Shown here: positions 29,029 to 38,503 of the stretch, piece after piece
Numbering within the stretch: the stretch's first letter is position 1
Layout of the letters: each line of letters opens with the position of its first letter
NCBI RefSeq assembly: GCF_001887355.1
Contig: NZ_MPIN01000001.1
Coordinates: forward strand, 124,001 to 188,000
Length of the DNA: 64,000 bases
DNA from: Cystobacter ferrugineus
Lineage (GTDB): Bacteria; Myxococcota; Myxococcia; Myxococcales; Myxococcaceae
Direction: 5' to 3'
Translations under genes and position numbers: made by a program
The notes under the pieces: generated by a model
What the model was told of the DNA's origin: nothing
The model's input: the letters and a program-made list of their open reading frames with translations, nothing else
Databases searched by the model: none

Positions 29029-30501
29029 TCAGGCCTCGGCGCGGGCGTTGAGGATGGCGTGGAGCTGCTTGGAGAGCTGCGCGAGCTGGTTGGCCGTCTG
29101 CATCGTCTGCGAGGAGGTCGTCTCCGCCTGACGGGCCGTCTGCGCCACCTCGAGGATGGCGGTGTTGACCTGCTCCACCGCCGTCGTCTGCTGCTGGGTG
29201 CTCAGCTCGATCTCCCGCGCCACGTCCAGGTTGGTGCGCACCAGCTCCGCGATGCGCCGGAAGTTGCCGGCCACCTCGCTGAACTGCTTGGCGCTGCTCT
29301 GCACCGCCTTGGAGCCGTCCTCGGTGGCCATGATGGTGGTGTTGGAGGCGGCGCGGATCTCATCGATGAGCACGCGGATGTCCTTGGTCGCGCCGCCCAC
29401 CCGGTCCGCCAGCTTGCGGATCTCATCCGCCACCACGGCGAAGCGCTTGCCGTGCTCGCCCGCGCCCGCGCTCTCAATCGTGGCGTTGATGGCGAGGATG
29501 TTCGTCTGCTCGCTCAGCTCGTTGATGATGTCCAGGATGCCGCCGATCTCCTGCGAGCGCTTGCCCAGCTCCAGCATGTGCGTGACGATCGCGTCCACCT
29601 GGCGGCTCACCACGTCGATGGCCTCCTGGGCGCGCTGCACCGTGTCCTTGCCCGTCTGCGCCGCCCCGGCCGTGTCGTCCGCCACGCGCGCCACCTGCTG
29701 GGCGCTGCCGGCGATCTGCCGCGACGTGGACAACAGCTCCTTCACGGTGATGGAGATCTCCGTCGTGGCCGAGGCCTGCTCGCGCGCGCCGGACACCTGC
29801 TGCGAGGCCGCCGAGTGCAGCTCGGCCGACGAGCCCTGCACCTGGGAGATGGCCGTCTGCAGCTTGCGCTCCAGGCTCCTGCCGATGACCAGGGCCACCA
29901 GCGAGGTGAAGAACAGCAGTGCGATGCCATCGATCCAGAAGAACCTGTCCAGCTCGTTCGTCTCGTCCGTGCGCCCCTGCTCGCGCGCCGCGAGCTGCTT
30001 CTCCTCGTGCTGGAGCATCTCGGCGACCGTCCCGCGCAGGCTGTCCATCACCCGCGCGCCCTCACCGCTCTTGAGGCGAGCCAGGGCGGCGTCGAGCCCC
30101 TGGTCGCGGCGCACGTCGATGCTGGCGCGCAGGCTCTCCAGGCGCTGCGCGGCCAGATCCTTGAACGTGTCCAGCCGCCGCACTTGTTCGGGGCTGCCGG
30201 AGAGCAGCGCGCGCAGCGGCTCGAGCTCCCGGGTCAGCTTGGACGACGCCTGGCGGTAGGGCTCGAGCGAGCCCTCGTCGCCGGAGAGGAGGTAGTCGCG
30301 CTGTCCCGACTCCGCGTCCTTGACGATGGAGAAGACCCGCTCGATCTGCCCGAGCGTCTGATGGCTCTGCTCGACGAGGAGCTCGGCGTTCATGAGCTTC
30401 TGGGTGCTGTTCCGGGTCAGGAAGATGAAGCACATAATCAACGTCGAGATCAGGAGCAACCCCACGAAGAACTGCCGCCCCACGGTCCATCTCGAAAACA
30501 T
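29029..30501 (-). CDS. methyl-accepting chemotaxis protein with CHASE3-type sensor
   Basis: ATG 30501 has GAGGAG 8 nt upstream and gives 490 residues. TM1 is VGRQFFVGLLLISTLIMCFI. A periplasmic CHASE3-like helical sensor spans about residues 35-185 (VFSIVKDAESGQRDYLLSGD). TM2 is IDGIALLFFTSLVALVIG. A long cytoplasmic coiled coil follows with the hairpin tip DIINELSEQTNILAINATIE that docks CheA/CheW, and AVVADEIRKLADR nearby. No clear HAMP domain sits between TM2 and the coiled coil. No che genes are adjacent, so it is an orphan receptor feeding an unlinked Che/Frz-type pathway. Confidence 0.93.
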   Translation of the reverse strand: MFSRWTVGRQFFVGLLLISTLIMCFIFLTRNSTQKLMNAELLVEQSHQTLGQIERVFSIVKDAESGQRDYLLSGDEGSLEPYRQASSKLTRELEPLRALLSGSPEQVRRLDTFKDLAAQRLESLRASIDVRRDQGLDAALARLKSGEGARVMDSLRGTVAEMLQHEEKQLAAREQGRTDETNELDRFFWIDGIALLFFTSLVALVIGRSLERKLQTAISQVQGSSAELHSAASQQVSGAREQASATTEISITVKELLSTSRQIAGSAQQVARVADDTAGAAQTGKDTVQRAQEAIDVVSRQVDAIVTHMLELGKRSQEIGGILDIINELSEQTNILAINATIESAGAGEHGKRFAVVADEIRKLADRVGGATKDIRVLIDEIRAASNTTIMATEDGSKAVQSSAKQFSEVAGNFRRIAELVRTNLDVAREIELSTQQQTTAVEQVNTAILEVAQTARQAETTSSQTMQTANQLAQLSKQLHAILNARAEA

Positions 30502-30653
30502 CGTCTCGTCTCCTCGGCCGGGGGAGCGCCCCCCCACACCAACGTTCCCGGAGTCTACGCGAACCGCTGGCATTCGGCGCGCCCCTCCGCCTGCTCCCCC
30601 TGGCCCCACAAAGCGGTTGACGGCCCGTGAGGGCCCGGGGAAGCGTGGCGGGC

Positions 30654-31490
30654 ATGGACCAGGACTCGAGGACGCGGCCGTACGCACTGGTGACGGGGGC
30701 CTCCAGCGGCATTGGCCGGGAGCTGGCGGCGGTACTCGCGCGCGAGGGACACGCGCTGGTGTTGGTGGCCCGGCGCACCGAGCCCCTGCGCGCGCTGGCG
30801 GAGCAGCTCGAGCGCGCCCATGGCGCCCCCTGTGTGGTGGTGGGCGCGGACCTGGGCACCCTCGAGGGCGTGGCCCAGGTGACGCGCGAGGTGGAGGCGC
30901 GGGGGCTCGCCCTCGAGGTGCTGGTGAACAACGCCGGTTTCGGCCTGGCCGGCCCCGTCGCCACGCTGCCCGCCGAGTCCCAGCTCGGGATGATCGATCT
31001 CAACATCCGGGCGCTCACCGCGCTCACCCGCGCGTTCCTCCCGGGGATGGTGGCGCGGGGCCGGGGCTACGTGCTCAACGTCGCGTCGACGGCGGCCTTC
31101 CAGCCGGGCCCCTTCATGACCGTCTACTTCGCCTCCAAGGCGTATGTGCTGTCCTTCTCCACCGCGCTCCACGAGGAGCTGCGCGGGCAGGGGGTCCGGG
31201 TGACGGCGCTGTGCCCGGGCTACACCGAGACGGAGTTCGCCACGCGCGCCTCCGAGCACCAGCGGCCCCGGCTCTTCGGGGGACCGCTCGGCACGGGCAA
31301 CGCGCGCCAGGTGGCCGAGGTGGGCTTCCGGGGCATGAAGCGGGGCCGGGCGGTGGTCATCCCGGGCTTGCTCAACGTGCTGAGCGCCTGGTTCGGGCGG
31401 TTCTCGCCGCTGGCGCTCACGCTGCGCATCACCCGCTACCTCAACGGGAGCGGGAAGCAAGGCCCGGAAATCCCCAGGAATTCCGGGTGA
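30654..31490 (+). CDS. short-chain dehydrogenase/reductase
   Basis: The 278-residue SDR has the NAD(P)-binding GASSGIG (residues 15-21), VARRTEPL (an Arg pair after beta-2, favouring NADP), LVNNAGFG, catalytic Ser in LNVASTAAFQPGP and YFASK (Tyr about 158, Lys about 162). It belongs to the DltE/YqjQ-like classical SDRs. The substrate is unknown. ATG 30654 was chosen; GTG 30627 would add nine unconvincing residues. It is divergent from the chemoreceptor across about 150 bp and 82 bp upstream of the DUF1800 lipoprotein. Confidence 0.9.
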   Translation: MDQDSRTRPYALVTGASSGIGRELAAVLAREGHALVLVARRTEPLRALAEQLERAHGAPCVVVGADLGTLEGVAQVTREVEARGLALEVLVNNAGFGLAGPVATLPAESQLGMIDLNIRALTALTRAFLPGMVARGRGYVLNVASTAAFQPGPFMTVYFASKAYVLSFSTALHEELRGQGVRVTALCPGYTETEFATRASEHQRPRLFGGPLGTGNARQVAEVGFRGMKRGRAVVIPGLLNVLSAWFGRFSPLALTLRITRYLNGSGKQGPEIPRNSG

Positions 31491-31572
31491 TTGAAAGACG
31501 CGCTCGGGTTTGGTTGGCGGAGCAATTAACCTGGAGCCTTCCGCGGTGTGATGACGGAGGAGGATGACCCCC

Positions 31573-33204
31573 ATGCGCCGAGCCCTCCTGTTGAGCTTGC
31601 TGGGCCTGCTGGCCCTGCCGGGGTGTGCGTCCGGCCCCTGGGCGCGCGCGACGCCCCCGGGCTTCATGTGGCCCGCCACGGAGTGGAGCGAGGAGAAGCG
31701 GGCCCTGCATGTGCTGCGGCGGCTCGCCTTCGGGCCCTCGCCCCGGGATTGGGAGGAGGTGCGCCGCGTGGGGGCGACGTCCTGGGTGGAGCGGCAGTTG
31801 TGGCCCGAGCGCATCCCCGATGAGGCCCTGGAGCACCAGTTGGCAACCCTGCCAACGGTGACCCTCGGCATGAAGGCGCTCATTGAGCGCTACCCGTCGC
31901 TCAATGAGCATGCGCGGCAGCTGGGGATCCGGCTGGAGTCGCAGGAGGATCGGGCGCGGCTCACGGAGATGCTGGGACGGGACGTGTTGCCCGATCGCAT
32001 GGACCAGGATGTGCGCACCCAGAAGCTCTTGCGCGCCGTGGACAGCCAGCGCCAGTTGCAGGAGGTGCTGGTGGACTTCTGGTTCAACCACTTCAACGTG
32101 TCGGCGGACAAGGGGCCGGTGCGCTGGATGGTGATGTCCTTCGAGCGCGATGCGCTGCGGCCCCACGTCTTCGGGCGTTTCCGCGAGCTGTTGGCGGCCA
32201 CCGCGCACCACCCCGCCATGCTCTACTACCTGGACAACTGGCGCAGCGCGGGCGAGGCCCCCGTGCCGGGCAAGGGCAAGAAGGCTTCCACCGGACTCAA
32301 CGAGAACTACGCCCGGGAACTGCTGGAGCTGCACACGCTCGGGGTGGATGGCGGCTACTCGCAACAGGACGTGCGCGAGGTGGCGCGGGCCTTCACGGGC
32401 TGGACGATCGATCAACCCGAGCGCGCGCCCGCCTTCGTCTTCCAGCCCGCCATGCACGACACGGGAGACAAGCACGTGCTCGGCGTGGCGCTGCCCGCGG
32501 GGGGTGGACAGGAGGACGGGGAGCGGGTGCTGGACATGCTCGCGCGCCACCCCTCCACCGCGCGCTTCATCGCCACGAAGCTGGCGCGCAAGTTCGTGTC
32601 GGACGCACCGCCCCCGGCACTGGTGGAGCGGCTGGCCCGGGTGTTCCTGCGCACCGAGGGGGACTTGCGCGCCGTGTACTCGGCCCTCTTCACCTCGCCC
32701 GAGTTCTGGTCCGACGCCGCCCTGGGCGCGCAGACCAAGACGCCCCTGGAGCTGGTGGTCTCCAGCGTCCGCGCCCTGGGGGCCCGGACGGATGGCGGGC
32801 CGGCGCTCGCCCGCCTCGTGGAGCGCATGGGCCTGAACCTCTACCGCGCTCCCGCGCCCACGGGTTTCCCGGAACACGCGGCCCCCTGGGTGAACACCGG
32901 CGCCCTCGTGCAGCGCATCAACTTCGCCCTCCAGCTCGCCGAGGGCAAGGTGCCGGGCACCCACGTGGAGTTCCCCTGGGGATGGACCTCGCCTCCCGCG
33001 AACGTGGCGGCGCTCCTGGACGCGCTCGCCCCCCGCATCCTCTTCGAGCCCCTGTCCGCCGAGACCCACGCCACGTTGCTCGCCGCGCTCGCGCCCGGGG
33101 AGAGGGATTCCATGCCGGATGGGGAGGTGCGGCCCCTGGATATCCGCGACATCCGCCGCGCGGCGGGCCTGTTGCTCGGCTCCCCCGAATTCCAGATGCA
33201 GTGA
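31573..33204 (+). CDS. DUF1800 family lipoprotein
   Basis: ATG 31573 is 9 nt after GGAGGAGG and gives MRRALLLSLLGLLALPGCASG, a lipoprotein signal with lipobox Cys18. ATG 31564 touches the ribosome site and is less likely. The remaining 525 residues are the DUF1800 fold: LHVLRRLAFGPSPRDWEEV, LVDFWFNHFNVSADKGP, NENYARELLELHTLGVDGGY, DVREVARAFTGWTI and ARHPSTARFIATKLARKFV. The function of DUF1800 is unknown; it almost always pairs with DUF1501, as it does here with an 11-bp gap. The pair is probably exported together to the envelope or surface. Confidence 0.92.
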   Translation: MRRALLLSLLGLLALPGCASGPWARATPPGFMWPATEWSEEKRALHVLRRLAFGPSPRDWEEVRRVGATSWVERQLWPERIPDEALEHQLATLPTVTLGMKALIERYPSLNEHARQLGIRLESQEDRARLTEMLGRDVLPDRMDQDVRTQKLLRAVDSQRQLQEVLVDFWFNHFNVSADKGPVRWMVMSFERDALRPHVFGRFRELLAATAHHPAMLYYLDNWRSAGEAPVPGKGKKASTGLNENYARELLELHTLGVDGGYSQQDVREVARAFTGWTIDQPERAPAFVFQPAMHDTGDKHVLGVALPAGGGQEDGERVLDMLARHPSTARFIATKLARKFVSDAPPPALVERLARVFLRTEGDLRAVYSALFTSPEFWSDAALGAQTKTPLELVVSSVRALGARTDGGPALARLVERMGLNLYRAPAPTGFPEHAAPWVNTGALVQRINFALQLAEGKVPGTHVEFPWGWTSPPANVAALLDALAPRILFEPLSAETHATLLAALAPGERDSMPDGEVRPLDIRDIRRAAGLLLGSPEFQMQ

Positions 33205-33215
33205 GGTCAAACGCC

Positions 33216-34451
33216 ATGCCGCACCTGTCGCGCCGTCTGCTGCTCCAGGCCTCGGGCCTGTCCCTTCTGGGCCTGACCACCGCGCCCCCCTTCCTCGCCC
33301 GCGCCGCGCAGCAGGTGCCCGGAGGCGGGCGCCGGGTGCTCGTCACACTCTTCCTGCGCGGAGGGGCGGATGGGCTCTCGCTGGTGGCTCCGGTGGGGGA
33401 CGCGGACTATCACCGGCTCCGGCCCACGATCGCGCTGCGCGCCACGGGGGAGCACGCCGCGCTGCGCCTGGATGACACCTTCGGGCTGCACCCGGGGCTC
33501 GCCGCGCTGATGCCCCAGTGGAGCAACGGCACGCTCGCGGTGGTGCACGCGGTGGGGCTGCCCCAGGCGATGCGCAGCCACTTCGACGCCCAGGACTTCA
33601 TCGAGACCGGGACGCCCGGGGTGAAGTCCACCCGCGAGGGCTACCTCAACCGCGTGCTGGCGCAGCTCCCCCCGGAGCCGGCGAGTGCCTTTCGCGCCGT
33701 GGCGATGCAGGACACCCTGCCGCTGGCGCTCGCGGGCACGGCTCCGGCCCTGGCGCTGGAGGCCCTGGCGGACTTCCGGCTGCGCGACCCCCAGCGCGGC
33801 GCCACCTTCGCGTCCCTCTATGCCGGAGCGGTGGACGAGGCCCTGCGCACCACGGGCGCCGAGGCGAGCACGGCGCTCGCGCGGGTGCGGGATGACGGCC
33901 TGGCGAAGATGCCCCCGGCGCACGGAGCGGCCTATCCCCGCTCGCCGATGGGCAAGCGGATGCAGGACATCGCGCGGCTCATCCGCGCGGACGTGGGGCT
34001 CCAGGTGGCCGCCACCGAGATGGGGGGCTGGGACACGCACGTGGCGCAGGGCAGTGCGAAAGGCTCCTTCGCCGCGCGGGCCCGGGAGCTCGGCGAGGCC
34101 CTGGGGGCGTTCGTCCAGGACCTGGGGCCGCGGTGGAGCGACGTGCTCGTGGTGGTGATGACGGAGTTCGGCCGCACGGTGAAGGAGAACGGCAGCCGGG
34201 GCACGGACCATGGCACGGGGAGCGCGATGCTGGTGCTCGGCGGCGGCGTGCGCGGGAGGCGCGTGGTGGGGCCGTGGAAGGGACTCGCGCCCGAGCACCT
34301 GTTGGAGGAGCGGGATGTGCCCTCGCTCACGGACTTCCGCGCCGTGCTCTCCGAGGCGCTGGAGGGACACCTGGGCGTGCGCTCCCTGGCGTCCGTCTTC
34401 CCCGGCTTCCAGCTCCGGCCCCAGGCGCTGCTGGGGTTGTTGCGCGGGTGA
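33216..34451 (+). CDS. DUF1501 family protein with Tat-like signal
   Basis: The 411-residue protein begins MPHLSRRLLLQASGLSLLGL, a twin-arginine-type signal. The DUF1501 domain includes VTLFLRGGADGLSLVAPVGD, GLHPGLAALMP, VVHAVGLPQAMRSHFDAQDF, MGGWDTHVAQG, VVVMTEFGRTVKENGSRGTD and HGTGSAMLVLGGGV, an alkaline-phosphatase-like/sulfatase-like set of metal-binding blocks. No activity is established for the family. It is co-oriented with the DUF1800 gene. Its stop codon marks exactly where base composition drops into the OLD/UvrD island. Confidence 0.92.
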   Translation: MPHLSRRLLLQASGLSLLGLTTAPPFLARAAQQVPGGGRRVLVTLFLRGGADGLSLVAPVGDADYHRLRPTIALRATGEHAALRLDDTFGLHPGLAALMPQWSNGTLAVVHAVGLPQAMRSHFDAQDFIETGTPGVKSTREGYLNRVLAQLPPEPASAFRAVAMQDTLPLALAGTAPALALEALADFRLRDPQRGATFASLYAGAVDEALRTTGAEASTALARVRDDGLAKMPPAHGAAYPRSPMGKRMQDIARLIRADVGLQVAATEMGGWDTHVAQGSAKGSFAARARELGEALGAFVQDLGPRWSDVLVVVMTEFGRTVKENGSRGTDHGTGSAMLVLGGGVRGRRVVGPWKGLAPEHLLEERDVPSLTDFRAVLSEALEGHLGVRSLASVFPGFQLRPQALLGLLRG

Positions 34452-34540
34452 TGCAGAGGCTGTTCAATGTCCTGAGTCACAGGTATCAACCCAAGGGGCA
34501 CCAAACAACCCACTTGGCTTCTTCAAAATCGCGAGCTGCC

Positions 34541-36505
34541 GTGCGTATCAAAAACGTCACTATTTCTGGCTTTCGGAGCTTTGGTCCTGATCCGGTTAAC
34601 TTCGAGTTGGCTGGAGATCTAACCGTGGTTATCGGACCGAATGCCGCCGGTAAGACAGCTCTACTCCAAGCCCTAGCCAAACTATTCGGGGTCACGCGCG
34701 CGCAGCGCACCATCCACCGCACTGACTTTCACCTAGCACCCAATGCCGATCCGGCTGACCGAACGCCACGTGATCTGTTTATCGATGTGATCATTGAATT
34801 GCCGGAATTTGCCAAAGGGTCCGCGACAGCAGAGGCTATTGCACCTACTTTCAGGCACATGCGCATTGAGCATCCAAATGCGCCGCCCAAGTGTAGATTA
34901 CGGTTGAAAGCTCGCTGGGAAGACGACGGCACGCTTGAAGGCGAGGTCAGCCAAGAACTGTATTGGGTCGACACCTTAGACGCGGCACCCAATGAGGAAC
35001 AGTACCACCCTGTGTCGCCGTCTGAGCGAGGGCTGATCCAACTATACTACACACCAGCCAGCCGGGATGCTGAGGCCCAAATCCGCGCAACGACTGGAGC
35101 GCTTGCCGCTAGGCTGCTGCGTGCCATCGAATGGTCGGAGTCAACAAAAAAGGCCGTCGAAGAAGCCAGCCAAGGATTGCAGGCAACCTTCAACACCGAA
35201 GCGGCGATCAAGGCGATCAGCGCGGCACTCGCGCATCGCTGGTCGGCACTGCATGACGAGAAGACAGATACCATGCCGAGCCTGTCACTAATTGGCCGCC
35301 GATTCGAGGAGGTTGTCAATCACATCAACGTCGTGTTCCAACAAGGCCCTATGGGGATTGAGCGCGGTCTTGAGTCTCTGAGTGACGGGCAGCAGTCTTT
35401 ATTCTACTTTGCGCTCGCGGCGGCAGTGTTCGATCTTGAGCGCGATGCTGTTGCTAACAGTATCGAGGGGTTCCACGCTGAGGAACTCACCATCCCGGCG
35501 CTGTCGATCTTCGCGATCGAAGAACCTGAAAACCATTTGTCGCCTTATTATCTTGCCCGCATCGTGAATCAAGTGCGCTCGCTTGTTTCGGATGGGGCCG
35601 CCCAAGCGATCGTTACTAGCCACTCGCCCGCAGTGCTGAGCCGAGTCGAACCCAAGGAAGTTCGTTACTGCCGCTGCGAACCGCAAACTCGACTGACCTC
35701 GATTAGTGCCGTGCCGTTGCCGGAGGACGACCAAGAAGCGGCGAAGTTTGTTCGTGGGGCAATGCTCGCCTTTCCTGAACTTTACTTTGCGCGTTTTGTA
35801 GTGCTGGTAGAGGGCGACTCCGAACGGGTGGTCTTGCCGCGTCTGGCCCAAGCGTTGGGCTTGCTTATTGATCCTGCTTTCGTAGCTATCGTCCCGCTGG
35901 GTGGACGGCACGTGCAGTACTTCTGGCGATTGCTGAACGGTCTTCGTATCCCTTACGCAACCCTCTTAGACCTTGACGTCGGTCGTGAGGGCGGCGGTTT
36001 CGGTCGAGTGAAAACCGCAATCATGCAACTACTGGCGATTGGTTTTGATAAGAATCAAATCCTCTCAACAGGCAATGGAGTGTTGTCCGATGCGAAACTG
36101 GCAAATATGCACACTTGGTCAAACGAGCACCTGGACTCATGGGTTGGCAGTTTGAAGAGATATGGCGTTTATTTTTCGTCGCCGCTCGATTTTGATATGT
36201 CAATGTTGGCGGCTTTTCAGGATGCGTACACTCTCACGATTCCGAGTGGGGGCGGTCCTAAGACGACGGTTGAGAAGGCCGCCGAGGCAGTGCTTAGCAA
36301 AGGTGGACTCATTGCCTACGAAGGCAAGCTCAGCGCCTATAAACCATTGTTGCCAGCTTACCGCTATCATTTTCTGACTCACAGCAAACCGGCGACGCAT
36401 CTGCGGGCTCTGGTCGGCGTTGACGACGAAACGTTGAGTAAAGGCATGCCGAATTGTTTGCGGTCTCTCTTCGAGCAGGTGAAGACACACCTGCGGCGGG
36501 ACTAA
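34541..36505 (+). CDS. OLD-family ATP-dependent endonuclease, GajA-like (Gabija-type defence)
   Basis: The protein is 654 residues from GTG 34541 (MRIKNVTISGFRSFGPD). ABC-type ATPase: Walker A GPNAAGKT (32-39), signature SLSDGQQSLFYFALA, Walker B LSIFAIEEPENHLSP (about 325), His-loop IVTSHSPAVLSR (about 360). TOPRIM nuclease: VVLVEGDSERVVLPRL (Glu about 421), LLDLDVGREGG (about 476) and SSPLDFDMSML. The ATPase-TOPRIM order plus a following UvrD-like helicase gene is the class 2 OLD/Gabija arrangement, in which GajA nicks phage DNA. Codon use is A+T-richer than all flanking genes, a sign of transfer. An in-frame ATG at 34451, overlapping the DUF1501 stop, would add 30 residues without ATPase features. 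Confidence 0.85.
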   Translation: MRIKNVTISGFRSFGPDPVNFELAGDLTVVIGPNAAGKTALLQALAKLFGVTRAQRTIHRTDFHLAPNADPADRTPRDLFIDVIIELPEFAKGSATAEAIAPTFRHMRIEHPNAPPKCRLRLKARWEDDGTLEGEVSQELYWVDTLDAAPNEEQYHPVSPSERGLIQLYYTPASRDAEAQIRATTGALAARLLRAIEWSESTKKAVEEASQGLQATFNTEAAIKAISAALAHRWSALHDEKTDTMPSLSLIGRRFEEVVNHINVVFQQGPMGIERGLESLSDGQQSLFYFALAAAVFDLERDAVANSIEGFHAEELTIPALSIFAIEEPENHLSPYYLARIVNQVRSLVSDGAAQAIVTSHSPAVLSRVEPKEVRYCRCEPQTRLTSISAVPLPEDDQEAAKFVRGAMLAFPELYFARFVVLVEGDSERVVLPRLAQALGLLIDPAFVAIVPLGGRHVQYFWRLLNGLRIPYATLLDLDVGREGGGFGRVKTAIMQLLAIGFDKNQILSTGNGVLSDAKLANMHTWSNEHLDSWVGSLKRYGVYFSSPLDFDMSMLAAFQDAYTLTIPSGGGPKTTVEKAAEAVLSKGGLIAYEGKLSAYKPLLPAYRYHFLTHSKPATHLRALVGVDDETLSKGMPNCLRSLFEQVKTHLRRD

Positions 36506-36506
36506 G

Positions 36507-38408
36507 ATGTCACCACATCGCCGCCGTATACGCGCTGAAGAGTGGGTCCCAATAGGGGTAAATGCGCTTGAAGACAACGCGCTTGATGTTGTGCGCTCAA
36601 CGGATAACCGCTCGGTTATTGCCGGCCCTGGGGCTGGCAAGACTGAACTGCTCGCCCAGCGCGCCGCTTTTCTACTCCAGACGGGCAACTCGCCGCGACC
36701 GCAGCGCATTTTGGCAATCAGCTTCAAGCGCGACGCGGCGGCAAACCTCGCTGCACGGGTGCGCAAGCGGTGTCATCCCGAGCACGCTGGGCGGCTCGAC
36801 TCGATGACCTTCGATGCTTTCGCAAAGGCCATAGTAGATCGGTTCGGTCAAGCTTTACCGAAAGATTGGCGTCCCCAGCCCAACTACGAACTCATCTTCC
36901 CCTTCGAACGGGACTACCGTGATTATTTGAGCAGCATTGGCGCCCCTCCTGCTCAGGTCGGCACGCGGGCGCAACTCATGGCGATCCATGCAAAGACCTT
37001 CGAGCGGAAGCATTTGTTCGGGGCGCCTCTACCTGAAAAACCTCATGTGCCTGCCAACGCCGCACAGTGGGCGGCTGATCGTTATTGGCGAAGTTCAATC
37101 GAAAGCTCAAGCGGTAGCTTCCTCAGTTTCCCGATGCTCGGCCGGTTGGCGGAACTCGTCTTGCGCGTCAACCCTGTGGTGCGGGAAGCACTTGCGCTAA
37201 CCTACTCGCACCTGTTTTTGGACGAGTTCCAGGACACGACTCAGATCCAATACGATTTGGTCAAGACAATCTTCCTTGGTTCTTCAGCCATCGTAACCGC
37301 CGTTGGCGATAACAAACAACAGATCATGCGTTGGGCGATGGCAATGGACGATCCCTTTGCCGAGTTCGAGCGTGACTTTGCGGCCAAGCGGACACCGCTG
37401 TTTCATAATTACCGTTCTTCACCTGATCTCGTACGCATCCAGCATGTCCTGGCCCAAGCACTCGACGCGCAAGCAGTCAAGCCGGTGTCGAAGACGACTG
37501 GAACGGTGTCCGGCGACAGTTGCGCGGTCTGGGAGTTTTCGACGCCTAATGTAGAATCGAATGTTCTTGCCGCGTTCATTGTCGCCCAGATGAAGGACCA
37601 TGGTCTTGGTCCGCGTGACTTCGTGCTGCTCGTTCGCCAGAGCGCAAAAAATTATGCCGCACTTTTGGCTCCAGCGCTAGCCAATTATAACCTGCTGTTG
37701 CGCAATGAGGCGGCCGAGATTGGGAAGGTGAAGCTGCAGGAGTTGCTCTCCGAAGAGTTGTCGGAGTTGGTAGTCCGCTTCATTCATCTGGCCACTAGCG
37801 AGCGGGCGGGTCGAAGTTGGAGCGAATGCCAAGAGGCTCTTGCTCATCTCCGAGGGATTTTGTCCGATGACGATGCCGCACGGTCTCGGCTGGGTCATGA
37901 GATTAATGACTTCTGCGCTGGCTTACGGGTCAAGTATCCCGCACCGGTGAGCACTGAAGTAGAGGCCATCGCGTTGGTCGACGAGGTGCTCAATTTTATA
38001 GGCAGGAAAGATCTCGCAGCTTCCTACCCAGCATACCGGCAGGGCGATTGGATTGATAAGGTTGCTGAGGCGATCGCATTGCACATGTATGAGAGTTGCA
38101 CGAAGGCAACGGACTGGGCGACGGCACTCAATATTTACGAGGGCTCAGACGCCTTGCCACTCATGACCATCCATAAAAGCAAAGGTCTTGAGTACCATAC
38201 TGTTATTTTCGTCGGGCTTGATGATGGTGCGTGGTGGAGCTTTGATAATGATAAAATCGAGGCGACTGCCGGTTTCTTTGTTGCATTCACGCGCGCCAAA
38301 CAACGGGTCCTGTTCACATACTGCGCGAAGAGGGGGGCGCGAAAAAAGATCGACCCGCTCTACAAGCTACTGCAGCAGGCGGGCGTTAGCGTGGTCCCTG
38401 CTGGATGA
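36507..38408 (+). CDS. UvrD/Rep-type superfamily 1 helicase, GajB-like (Gabija-type defence)
   Basis: The 633-residue SF1 helicase has motif I SVIAGPGAGKTELLAQRA (about 37-54), motif Ia LAISFKRDAAANLAARV, motif II HLFLDEFQDTTQIQYDLV (about 236), motif III AVGDNKQQIMRWAMA, motif IV HNYRSS, motif V MTIHKSKGLEYHTVIF (about 553) and motif VI FVAFTRAKQRVLF. Its ATG lies one base after the stop of the OLD gene (TAAGATG), so the pair is tightly coupled. In Gabija, GajB senses free DNA ends and drives nucleotide depletion with GajA. It is somewhat longer than the best-known GajB (about 500 residues), so it may be a divergent subtype. Confidence 0.85.
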   Translation: MSPHRRRIRAEEWVPIGVNALEDNALDVVRSTDNRSVIAGPGAGKTELLAQRAAFLLQTGNSPRPQRILAISFKRDAAANLAARVRKRCHPEHAGRLDSMTFDAFAKAIVDRFGQALPKDWRPQPNYELIFPFERDYRDYLSSIGAPPAQVGTRAQLMAIHAKTFERKHLFGAPLPEKPHVPANAAQWAADRYWRSSIESSSGSFLSFPMLGRLAELVLRVNPVVREALALTYSHLFLDEFQDTTQIQYDLVKTIFLGSSAIVTAVGDNKQQIMRWAMAMDDPFAEFERDFAAKRTPLFHNYRSSPDLVRIQHVLAQALDAQAVKPVSKTTGTVSGDSCAVWEFSTPNVESNVLAAFIVAQMKDHGLGPRDFVLLVRQSAKNYAALLAPALANYNLLLRNEAAEIGKVKLQELLSEELSELVVRFIHLATSERAGRSWSECQEALAHLRGILSDDDAARSRLGHEINDFCAGLRVKYPAPVSTEVEAIALVDEVLNFIGRKDLAASYPAYRQGDWIDKVAEAIALHMYESCTKATDWATALNIYEGSDALPLMTIHKSKGLEYHTVIFVGLDDGAWWSFDNDKIEATAGFFVAFTRAKQRVLFTYCAKRGARKKIDPLYKLLQQAGVSVVPAG

Positions 38409-38503
38409 GAAAGCCTCAGAGTAAGGGAGCATAGCCGCATCCCTGCACATAGGTGCGATCTTCACTGGTCGTCCCACACATGTTCTGATAAGTAGTCCCA
38501 GGC

